In this document: positions 44,092-49,714 of the stretch, in pieces | Position numbering within the stretch: position 1 is the first letter of the stretch | How the letters are laid out: every line of letters begins with the position of its first letter | Source: Thiohalorhabdus sp. Cl-TMA | GTDB taxonomy: Bacteria; Pseudomonadota; Gammaproteobacteria; Thiohalorhabdales; Thiohalorhabdaceae | Length of the DNA stretch: 49,714 bases | Reading direction: 5' to 3' | Assembly: GCF_041821045.1 (NCBI RefSeq) | Contig: NZ_JBGUAW010000015.1 | Span: 1-49,714 of the forward strand | Position numbers and translations under genes: made by a program | The notes under the pieces: model-generated | Seen by the model: only the letters and a program-made list of their open reading frames with translations | What the model was told of the DNA's origin: nothing | Database searches by the model: none

Positions 44092-45132
44092 CTAAGCCGC
44101 CGCGGAGAACAGCCGCTCCGCCGCCCGAAGGCCCCGGAGGTAGGCGCGCTGGCGCCGAGACCGGGCGACCGTAAGCGAGGCGGGCGCGCCCACCGCCGAG
44201 CCGAAGGCCCGCAAGAGCCGGTCGGACTCGGCAGCCAGGGCCTCGGCATCCATGCCGAGGCGGTCCAGGATTTTGGGCTTTCCTGGCGGAATGCGCCCCC
44301 GCTTGGCCGGATGCACCGCCCGCCCCAGCCAGTCCACCAGTTCCAGATAGTCGTCAAAGGCATAGGGGATGGCCCAGTCCAAATGCCCTGTCGCATCGAA
44401 GGGCATGAGCGGTGCCTTGGGCAAGGCAGCCGTCCCCTCCTCGGAGTCCTCCGCCCCTGCCTCGGCCACCGGACCGTCCACCCGCTCCGGTTCCCGTCCT
44501 AGTCGCTGCTGGATGGACGTGTAATCCGACTCCTCCGGTGTCTCGGCAATTCCCGCCCGAATGGGATTCAGGTCCACGTAGGCCAGGGCCGCGATCAGCG
44601 CCTGCTCGTCCAGTAGGGCCTGGCTCTTGAACCGTCCCTCCCAGAACCGCCCCCGGACGCCGTCCTCGGCATTGGCCTGGCGAGCGATGCCCTCGTTCAG
44701 GGTGCGCATGAACCAGGACAAGTCCTGCAGCCGGGCGCGGTACTGCTCGGCCCACTGGGTCACGGCCAGGACCTCCCCTTCATCGAGCCCCTGGCGCCCT
44801 TCCGCCAGGTACCGCCGAACCAATAGCGGCCCGGAGTACAGGGCGGTCCAGCGGGCCAGCACCTCGTCCACGGTCCAATTTTCTGCCCGCTCCGCATCGA
44901 TCCGGACCACCACGTGGAAATGGTTGTTCATCACCGCGTAGCCCGCCACATCCACCGCGAAGACAGAGGCAAGCTGCTGCAAGCGGTCGGCGATCCAGCC
45001 GCGCCGGTGCTCATAGTTCACACCAGTAAATCGGTCCTCCCCACACAGGAAGGCCCGGCGCACGCAGCGGGAGACACAGTGGTACCAGGGGGTATCGGAG
45101 ACAGAAACCAGGGCGGAGCGGGGCTGGGTCAT
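44092..45132 (-). CDS. REP-associated tyrosine transposase (RAYT, Y1_Tnp)
   Basis: A 346-residue protein of the IS200-like Y1 transposase superfamily: YHCVSRCVRRAFLCG, the HUH site HFH at 71-73 (MNNHFHVVV), then GRFWEGRFKSQAL and the family segment YVDLNPIRAGIAETPEESD. The catalytic Tyr is not identified with certainty. It is single-copy in this window and has no IS ends seen nearby, as expected for a RAYT. Candidate targets are the AAAGTGGGTGTCCC, AAGACCTGACCCC and GTGGGAG repeats. The C-terminal ~120 residues are family-variable. Confidence 0.85.
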   Translation of the reverse strand: MTQPRSALVSVSDTPWYHCVSRCVRRAFLCGEDRFTGVNYEHRRGWIADRLQQLASVFAVDVAGYAVMNNHFHVVVRIDAERAENWTVDEVLARWTALYSGPLLVRRYLAEGRQGLDEGEVLAVTQWAEQYRARLQDLSWFMRTLNEGIARQANAEDGVRGRFWEGRFKSQALLDEQALIAALAYVDLNPIRAGIAETPEESDYTSIQQRLGREPERVDGPVAEAGAEDSEEGTAALPKAPLMPFDATGHLDWAIPYAFDDYLELVDWLGRAVHPAKRGRIPPGKPKILDRLGMDAEALAAESDRLLRAFGSAVGAPASLTVARSRRQRAYLRGLRAAERLFSAAA

Positions 45133-45170
45133 GGGGAAGCCCTCCTAATAAGAACATATTGAGAACTTAC

Positions 45171-45208
45171 CAGGGAGGCTACCTGAGGGCAATCAAAGTG
45201 GGTGGCCC
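45171..45208 (+). repeat. AAAGTGGGTGTCCC repeat, copy 3
   Basis: Core AAAGTGGGTGGCCC (one change) at 45195-45208 with left flank CAGGGAGGCTACCTGAGGGC, close to that of copy 2. It lies 38 bp upstream of the RAYT start. Confidence 0.75.
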
Positions 45209-45356
45209 ATATCTATCCTACCTTGGGGTTCCCCCTGGACAGGGGCTTTTCGGCCTGGAAAGATCTAGGAACGAGAACGTCGCTAGATAGCTGAAAATAA
45301 AGGGGCTACCTGACGAATCCGGTTGTGCCAGTGGGTTTTTCGAAGAAGGGGGGCAC

Positions 45357-46087
45357 ATGGATCCCGCGCAGATATTCCAAGCGCAGATGGCCAAATTCTA
45401 CGGCTTCGTCTTCCAATGGATATTCCCCGCCGTGCTCATTGTTCCCGGGGTGTCGCTGCTGTTGCGCTCCTGGCTGAAGGACCTTAAGGGGCACGCGGGC
45501 GAGAAGGGAGTGGCCAAACGCCTGGCACGGTTCGCCGCCGATGTCCGCAACGACGTGCTTCTTCCGGACGGCAGGGGTGGCTTGACCCAAGTGGACCATC
45601 TGGCCCTGCTGCCTTCCGGGATCTGGGTGGTGGAGACGAAGAACTACGGAGGGGAAATCTTCGGCAAGCCCCGGGAAAGCAGTGGACCCAGAAGATCAGC
45701 GGGCGCCGCTACCAGTTCCACAATCCCCTCCGCCAGAACTATGGCCACATCAAGGCCCTGGAGACCTCCCTTCCCGACACGCCGGTACATGGCCTGGTGG
45801 TGTTCTCCGACCGGGCGGCTTTCCCGAAGGGGCACCCCGAAGGCGTGGTGCAGGTCCGGGAAATGCTGGAGAACCTGGGCCCCGATCCGCTTGTGGAGCC
45901 GGTACCTGTAGGTCTGCGGGCGAAGTGGGAGGCCCTCGAATATCGCATCCGGACAGGGAAAGAGGCCCGAAAAGCCCATCTCGCCCAGTTCCGATCGAGG
46001 ACGCGGGAGCGTCTGGGTCGGATCCTCACCATGGTCCTGATCGGATTGGGGATCTCCGTGTTCATCGGATCCCGAATCGTTTACTGA
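45357..46087 (+). pseudogene. NERD domain protein, frameshifted
   Basis: From ATG 45357: a transmembrane segment (WIFPAVLIVPGVSLLL), then GEKGVAKRLARF and GLTQVDHLALLPSGIWVVETK, the NERD (nuclease-related) fold with D and ETK. After about residue 106 the frame changes. The frame ending at 46087 continues the family (ISGRRYQFHNPLRQNYGHIK, then LVVFSDRAAFPKG). A one-base loss near 45675-45680 (GGGAAAGCAG) explains it. Membrane-anchored NERD proteins are thought to process nucleic acids. Confidence 0.8.
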
Positions 46088-46153
46088 CCACCTCCCTCCC
46101 ATGAGGAAGCACCGTGCGTCTGCGTTCCCCGTGAGTGCGGGAATGAACCAATC

Positions 46154-46390
46154 TTAAAACCAGGAACTACGGGGCGGCCACTTAGGAAAGTGGGTGTCCC
46201 TTACCTGGTCTGAAACGCCCTCCGCGGCCCCTGAACGGACCTCCTCCAGGCGACGCCGGGCCTCCTCGGCCCATTTCCGGTCGATTTCCGCCTCCGGTGG
46301 GTTGAGGCTGCGCAGGAGGGAGTCCACCACCTGGGCCCGCTCTTCAACCGGAAGCGAGGCGGCCTCTTCGAGGATCTCTTCAATTTTCAT
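46154..46390 (-). CDS. Addiction module antitoxin (PF09720-type), chimeric C-terminus
   Basis: A 78-residue protein: MKIEEILEEAASLPVEERAQ and VVDSLLRSLNPPEAEIDRKW match the putative addiction-module component family, partner of ParE/RelE toxins. From about residue 58 the frame reads through the AAAGTGGGTGTCCC repeat (DQVRDTHFPKW), replacing the normal C-terminus. No toxin gene follows. Likely a remnant. Confidence 0.7.
   Translation of the reverse strand: MKIEEILEEAASLPVEERAQVVDSLLRSLNPPEAEIDRKWAEEARRRLEEVRSGAAEGVSDQVRDTHFPKWPPRSSWF
46187..46200 (+). repeat. AAAGTGGGTGTCCC repeat, copy 4
   Basis: Perfect core, lying inside the frame of the antitoxin at 46154-46390. Confidence 0.75.
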
Positions 46391-46588
46391 GGCAGGCCCT
46401 ATGGCCGTACAGAACAGTCACCAGAAACCCGTCCGGTCCTGGTTGGATTATCGCCCGGGGAAGCGTCGCACACCATAGCGGGGAGGAACTAGAACGTTTA
46501 TCAGGTCGAGATTGGAGCGGAAGGTACCGGTGCCGTTGAGGGAAAGCGAAGGCCGTAGCCAAAGGAGGCGCCCAGTAGGAAAGTAAGG

Positions 46589-46628
46589 AAAGTGGGTGTC
46601 CCTTAGGTTAGGTCAAGGTGGGTGTCCC
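46589..46628 (+). repeat. AAAGTGGGTGTCCC repeat, copies 5 and 6 in tandem
   Basis: Perfect core at 46589-46602 and AAGGTGGGTGTCCC (one mismatch) at 46615-46628, 12 bp apart, upstream of the second toxin-antitoxin pair. Confidence 0.75.
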
Positions 46629-46683
46629 ATACCTCCCATACCTTCACCATACCTTCATATTGCCCTCCCGATTGGCCGATGGC

Positions 46684-46704
46684 ATGCTAGCAAATTGCTA
46701 GCAT
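46684..46704. promoter_or_regulatory. Perfect palindromic operator of the second toxin-antitoxin pair
   Basis: ATGCTAGCA, spacer AAT, TGCTAGCAT: perfect 9-bp arms, 19 bp before the antitoxin start. The same 3-nt-spaced geometry as the first module. Confidence 0.75.
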
Positions 46705-46723
46705 CAAAAAAGGAGATTCCGCC

Positions 46724-46948
46724 ATGGGTGCCATCACGATCCGCAACCTCCCCGAGGAGCTGGTAGACCGCCTCAAGGAGGCAGCCGAGGCCCATAACCG
46801 ATCCATGGAACAGGAAGTCCGCGAACTGCTGGAGCAGCGCTACGCGCCCAAGGGGGAGGTCTTGAGTCGGATGCGCGAGCGATGGGAAGAGCTCCCTCAG
46901 ACCGATCCGGACGAAGTGGCCCGTTGGCGTGAGGAAGGGCGGCCTTGA
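46724..46948 (+). CDS. FitA/VapB-type ribbon-helix-helix antitoxin
   Basis: A 74-residue protein. The N-terminus ITIRNLPEELVDRLKEAA and AEAHNRSMEQEVRELLEQRY is a typical FitA ribbon-helix-helix. The C-terminal part binds the toxin (PDEVARWREEGRP). AGGAG lies 7 nt upstream. Its stop overlaps the toxin start as TTGA. Confidence 0.88.
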   Translation: MGAITIRNLPEELVDRLKEAAEAHNRSMEQEVRELLEQRYAPKGEVLSRMRERWEELPQTDPDEVARWREEGRP

Positions 46949-47376
46949 GCAAACCCCTGGTCGTGGACACCATGGTGTTCGCCTATGCCTTGCTGGGGGT
47001 ATCCACCCACCGGGAGACCGCCCTCGCAGCTCTTGAGGCAGCAGATCCCATCGTGGTGCCGGACTCCTGCTATGCGGAGCTGGCGAATGTAGTGTGGCAA
47101 TGGACCCGGGCCAAGGAAATCTCCAGAGAGACCGGGCACGCCCTCCTTACGGACGCCGAGGTACTGATCAATCGCTCCCACCCCACTACCCACCTCTGGA
47201 GCCAGGCCCTGAGCCTGGCGATCGACGCCGACCACCCTGCCTACGACACCCTTTTCATTGCCGCCGCCCAGCGCGAAGGGACCCAAGTGGTCACCTTTGA
47301 TAAGCGGCTACAAACCGCCTTCCCGGACTGGACCTTGGCTCCGGAACTGTTTCTAGGGCTCCGGAACTGTTTCTAG
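46945..47376 (+). CDS. VapC/FitB-type PIN toxin with duplicated tail
   Basis: A 143-residue PIN nuclease: LVVDTMVFAYALLG, the Glu of CYAELANVVWQW, and DHPAYDTLFIAAAQREGTQVVTFDKRL carrying the late acidic residues. The start is TTG at 46945, overlapping the antitoxin stop. A perfect 20-bp tandem duplication at 47337-47376 changes the end from a short ELFLG tail to GLRNCF. Its effect on activity is unknown. Confidence 0.88.
   Translation: MSKPLVVDTMVFAYALLGVSTHRETALAALEAADPIVVPDSCYAELANVVWQWTRAKEISRETGHALLTDAEVLINRSHPTTHLWSQALSLAIDADHPAYDTLFIAAAQREGTQVVTFDKRLQTAFPDWTLAPELFLGLRNCF
47337..47376 (+). repeat. 20-bp perfect tandem duplication in the toxin tail
   Basis: GGCTCCGGAACTGTTTCTAG occurs twice without gap. 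With one copy the frame would end ELFLG-TGA; with two it reads through and ends at the second copy's TAG. Confidence 0.9.
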
Positions 47377-47425
47377 GCTGATTTCCGAATTTCAGCCGCC
47401 AGCTCGGAGGGCAATCAAGGTAATC

Positions 47426-47439
47426 AAAGTGGGTGTCCC
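47426..47439 (+). repeat. AAAGTGGGTGTCCC repeat, copy 7
   Basis: Perfect core preceded by TAATC, 50 bp after the toxin gene. Confidence 0.75.
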
Positions 47440-47489
47440 ATTTAGTTTCTTGCAACGAGGAAAGAAAGCAGGGGGCTTTTCCCTGAATC

Positions 47490-47503
47490 TAGGTGGGCGT
47501 CCC
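47490..47503 (+). repeat. AAAGTGGGTGTCCC repeat, copy 8 (degenerate)
   Basis: TAGGTGGGCGTCCC, three mismatches to the core, at the left edge of the AT-rich block. Confidence 0.5.
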
Positions 47504-47527
47504 TTACCTAATTACCAATTTTCTGTT

Positions 47528-48679
47528 TTACCTTCCACGACTATCCTTCCAGCCCAAGGTATATATTTCTACATTTTCCACATATTCTAAGTTTTTCCAA
47601 GTAATATCAGGGCCACTTAATGGGATAACACCCTCAGACTGAGGTCCTGAAAATTCAATAGGATCTTTATTAATATCCCCCCATACGATAATTCTACCAG
47701 TAGAAGGCCGAATTTTTACCCTTAGGTGAACCTCCTCAGCATCCGGAGGAACCTGCAATTCTCTTGAATTGAAGGGGTTACCCCCCTCATCAGTTATAAA
47801 ATATTCAAATTTCCCAATATGCACATTAGGTCTTACTTTTGCCTGAATAAAATTATACGGAATATCAGGAAGCTCAGATTTTTTACTGTAACTTGGGAAC
47901 TTTTCCTTGTAGCCAGAAAAATCTTCAGGATTTAGAAGGATGGTACGCTTTCCCTCCATAACAAAATCTAGCTCTTTAGTCCCCTCTAGCTTGGCAGTCC
48001 CTGCCAAATAATAGCTTCTATGCAATTCGGCAGATATATAAAAGTCCTGCAAATAAACCTTACTGCCATTAATATCCCTCTTAAAATAAGATCCTTCTAT
48101 ATCGTCCGGCCGCCATTCTATTTTATCCACCTCATCCTCTAATTCAATCTCATTATTGTTCCACTTACCCTTAAAAAGTTCTGAAATATCAATATCATTA
48201 ACTAATGCATTTTTTTCAAATTTTCCCCCTTCCTCCAAATGCATTCCAAACATCATACTCAACCCTAACAACTCCACCTCTTCAATAACGATAGGGATAT
48301 CTAACTTAACAGGCCATTTGTAGGTCCTAGCGGCATGTGCAGTGCACAAATCAATCCCAAGCCTTTTTGCCTTTTTTTGGGCAGTATTAGAAAAACCCTT
48401 TCTGGCGACCAGAACTGCCTTATGGGCTTTTATATCTTGCATTTTTGAGGATAGGGCATCGAACTCAGTAACCGTAACCTTTTTGTTATAATCTTTACAC
48501 TCTACAATAGTCACCACCTCAACAGGCCCTATTGATCCAGTGACCAGCACATCCACTTCTCGCTTTCCGTCATGACCTTGCACGTAAACATTCTTTTCAA
48601 CTTTTTCATATTCTGGATTCTTAATAAGAATTTTGAAAATCTCAGCCGTCAAATCTTCAAATTCTTTAAAATCTGACAT
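47528..48679 (-). CDS. Mrr-like restriction endonuclease fold protein
   Basis: A 383-residue protein coded in AT-rich DNA unlike its neighbours. Residues 1-120 have a PD-(D/E)XK core: EDLTAEIFKIL, then REVDVLVTG (acidic), VVTIVECKDYNKKVTV (E-x-K) and KAVLVARKGFSNTAQKKA, as in the Mrr_cat family. The C-terminal ~200 residues are not recognised and may bind DNA or be an effector. Probably a type IV restriction or mobile-element nuclease gained by transfer. No methyltransferase is seen beside it. The ATG has only a weak AGGGA 11 nt upstream. Confidence 0.8.
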   Translation of the reverse strand: MSDFKEFEDLTAEIFKILIKNPEYEKVEKNVYVQGHDGKREVDVLVTGSIGPVEVVTIVECKDYNKKVTVTEFDALSSKMQDIKAHKAVLVARKGFSNTAQKKAKRLGIDLCTAHAARTYKWPVKLDIPIVIEEVELLGLSMMFGMHLEEGGKFEKNALVNDIDISELFKGKWNNNEIELEDEVDKIEWRPDDIEGSYFKRDINGSKVYLQDFYISAELHRSYYLAGTAKLEGTKELDFVMEGKRTILLNPEDFSGYKEKFPSYSKKSELPDIPYNFIQAKVRPNVHIGKFEYFITDEGGNPFNSRELQVPPDAEEVHLRVKIRPSTGRIIVWGDINKDPIEFSGPQSEGVIPLSGPDITWKNLEYVENVEIYTLGWKDSRGR

Positions 48680-48732
48680 ATATTAAACGATCCCTTTTAG
48701 GCATTTTGACCTTGGGGGCCACCCTCCAAATC

Positions 48733-48746
48733 AAACCGGGTGTCCT
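48733..48746 (+). repeat. AAAGTGGGTGTCCC repeat, copy 9 (degenerate)
   Basis: AAACCGGGTGTCCT, three mismatches, preceded by CAAATC, between the Mrr-like gene and the nucleotidase remnant. Confidence 0.4.
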
Positions 48747-48760
48747 ATAGAGTTTTCTAA

Positions 48761-49637
48761 TTATCCCCTTTCCTCCTCTAGCCTAGGCTCTCCCGTTTCG
48801 TTTTCTTTACCCGCTTCATGAAACTTCCTTAGTTTGGAGTTTGTTGGGTACAATACTTTTGCGCTAGGAACATCACCTGCAGCTGGTTCCAAATGGGAGT
48901 CTTGGTCATCGAAAAATATATGCGGCTTATATGCCTTCAGAAACCGGCTTTTTTGTAATCCCCCCAAGAAAAATGCTTGATCAACATATACATCCCAAGA
49001 ACGTAAGGTTTTTATAACTCTCATCTCCGCTGGACTATTTCTTGCCGTTATTATAGAAATACGCACGGGGGAAAAATCCACATTTCCAGGTAAGCGCTCC
49101 TGCATTTTAGATAATTTTCTAAGAAGATTTGCATGAGGGCCTTCAGGCAAAGGCATATCCTGTTTATTATCCTCTTCTGACCAAAAGGCTGAAATACCTT
49201 TAGTCTTATTAATCAATTCACTTTCATCTCCGAAAATTACTGCGTCTGCATCAAAAGCAAACCTGACCTGCTGCTCCGTTAGACTTTCACTATCCTTGGG
49301 AGGCTCTTTGACTAGGGCCGCAGCGGATACCCCGCTATCAATAACTCTTTGCGCATCCCTTTCACTTGTTGTTAAAAATAAATCTACATAAAAAGCTTCC
49401 AAGTAATCTGAGCTATTTTCCCCCGCAGTAAACTGCGGACCTTGTTATATCCAAACCTCTCCTTCTAATTTCCTTCAGAACTCTATAACCCGTTTCCGGA
49501 CTATTTCTTGAAATAACTACCACCTCAACTATAGGATTGTTTTGTTTTTCATCTATGAATTCATTAAGGTTAAGGAGAGCTTTAACCAGGGGCATTCCTG
49601 TTCCGCTATTTAATGGCGCCTCCTCGTGCTCCAGCAT
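48761..49637 (-). pseudogene. Cytosolic 5'-nucleotidase (PF06189-type), truncated and frameshifted
   Basis: The first part (49637-49413) reads LEHEEAPLNSGTGMPLVKAL and VEVVVISRNSPETGYRVLKE, then stops. The second (49402-48761) continues VDLFLTTSERDAQRVIDSGV, then VRFAFDADAVIFGDESELI and PLPEGPHANLLRKLSKMQ, as in 5'-nucleotidases of the NT5C1 type. They join if one base near GCAGTTT (about 49430) is removed, giving SAFTAGENSSDYLEAFYVD. The N-terminal ~50 residues are missing because an IS3-type end begins at 49638. The DNA is AT-rich. Confidence 0.8.
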
Positions 49638-49714
49638 TGAAGTGGACCCCAAAAACTGGACAGGGGTAGAAGTAAACGGCTGAGGGGGTATGCTCAGGCT
49701 CAGAAAGGAGCCTC
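49638..49714 (+). mobile_element. Terminus of an IS3-family-like element
   Basis: TGAAGTGGACCCCAAAAACT followed by GGACAGG resembles the TG-starting ends of IS3-family elements (remembered pattern TGxxxTGxxCCCCAAAAxxTGGACA). It abuts the nucleotidase remnant. The element runs off the window, so the family and orientation are not confirmed. Confidence 0.6.

Noticed and set aside
45232-45250. Short CCCCTG/CAGGGG hairpin followed by CTTTT upstream of the NERD gene
   Set aside because: The stem is only 5-6 bp with a 2-4 nt loop and no gene ends just before it; too weak to call.
38390-48746. AAAGTGGGTGTCCC copies as a CRISPR array
   Set aside because: Spacing is irregular (tens of bases to kilobases), genes lie between copies and no cas gene is present.

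Overview
The window looks like the chromosome of a GC-rich gammaproteobacterium. Supporting genes are a lipoprotein-type MltF transglycosylase, ArfB, a CPXCG protein, a Bcr/CflA-type exporter, a 7TMR-DISM diguanylate cyclase, REP-like repeats with a REP-associated tyrosine transposase, and a PEP-CTERM/sigma-54 remnant. Genus cannot be fixed from sequence reading alone; a Chromatiales/Ectothiorhodospiraceae-like or Thiohalorhabdus-like lineage is only a guess. No rRNA, tRNA or CRISPR array was seen.

Region by region: 1-76 is the end of an IS5-type element. 150-912 is a MNT/AbiEii-type nucleotidyltransferase with a small overlapping partner. 1260-6058 holds a DUF4382 lipoprotein, a ChaB gene with a stop in codon 3, an MFS exporter and a hybrid kinase whose H-box histidine and first receiver aspartate are gone. 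6084-9627 (minus strand) is a housekeeping run: methyltransferase, ArfB, CbiZ, a RibD-C-type reductase and DUF429. 9922-17279 carries MltF, a flavin monooxygenase, a PQQ sugar dehydrogenase, small proteins, an SDR, a bacterial apyrase and a zinc alcohol dehydrogenase. 17386-21374 carries an ABC-2 exporter and an aldo/keto reductase-TetR unit facing a tautomerase. 21557-26809 has a methyltransferase, Smr protein, di-haem cytochrome, a matrixin split by a coiled coil, and a LysR regulator. 26953-38057 is rich in small redox, stress and regulatory genes: WrbA, VOC, PhzF, MarR plus membrane protein, GST, DJ-1/PfpI plus LysR, DUF2202, cupin, EamA, DsrE and HbpS.

From about 38.1 kb the character changes. 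38.1-39.4 kb is a gene graveyard: an EamA tail fragment, a truncated PEP-CTERM gene behind a sigma-54 promoter and three upstream 17-mers, and dispersed repeats. An acyl-CoA dehydrogenase and a diguanylate cyclase follow. 43.2-49.7 kb is an accessory island: VapBC, a REP-associated tyrosine transposase, a frameshifted NERD gene, an orphan addiction antitoxin, a FitAB/VapBC-type pair, an AT-rich Mrr-like nuclease gene and a 5'-nucleotidase broken by an IS3-type end and a frameshift. Same-orientation copies of AAAGTGGGTGTCCC sit at the gene-cassette boundaries here. This repeat-punctuated cassette array beside a RAYT is the strongest candidate for an undescribed system in the window.
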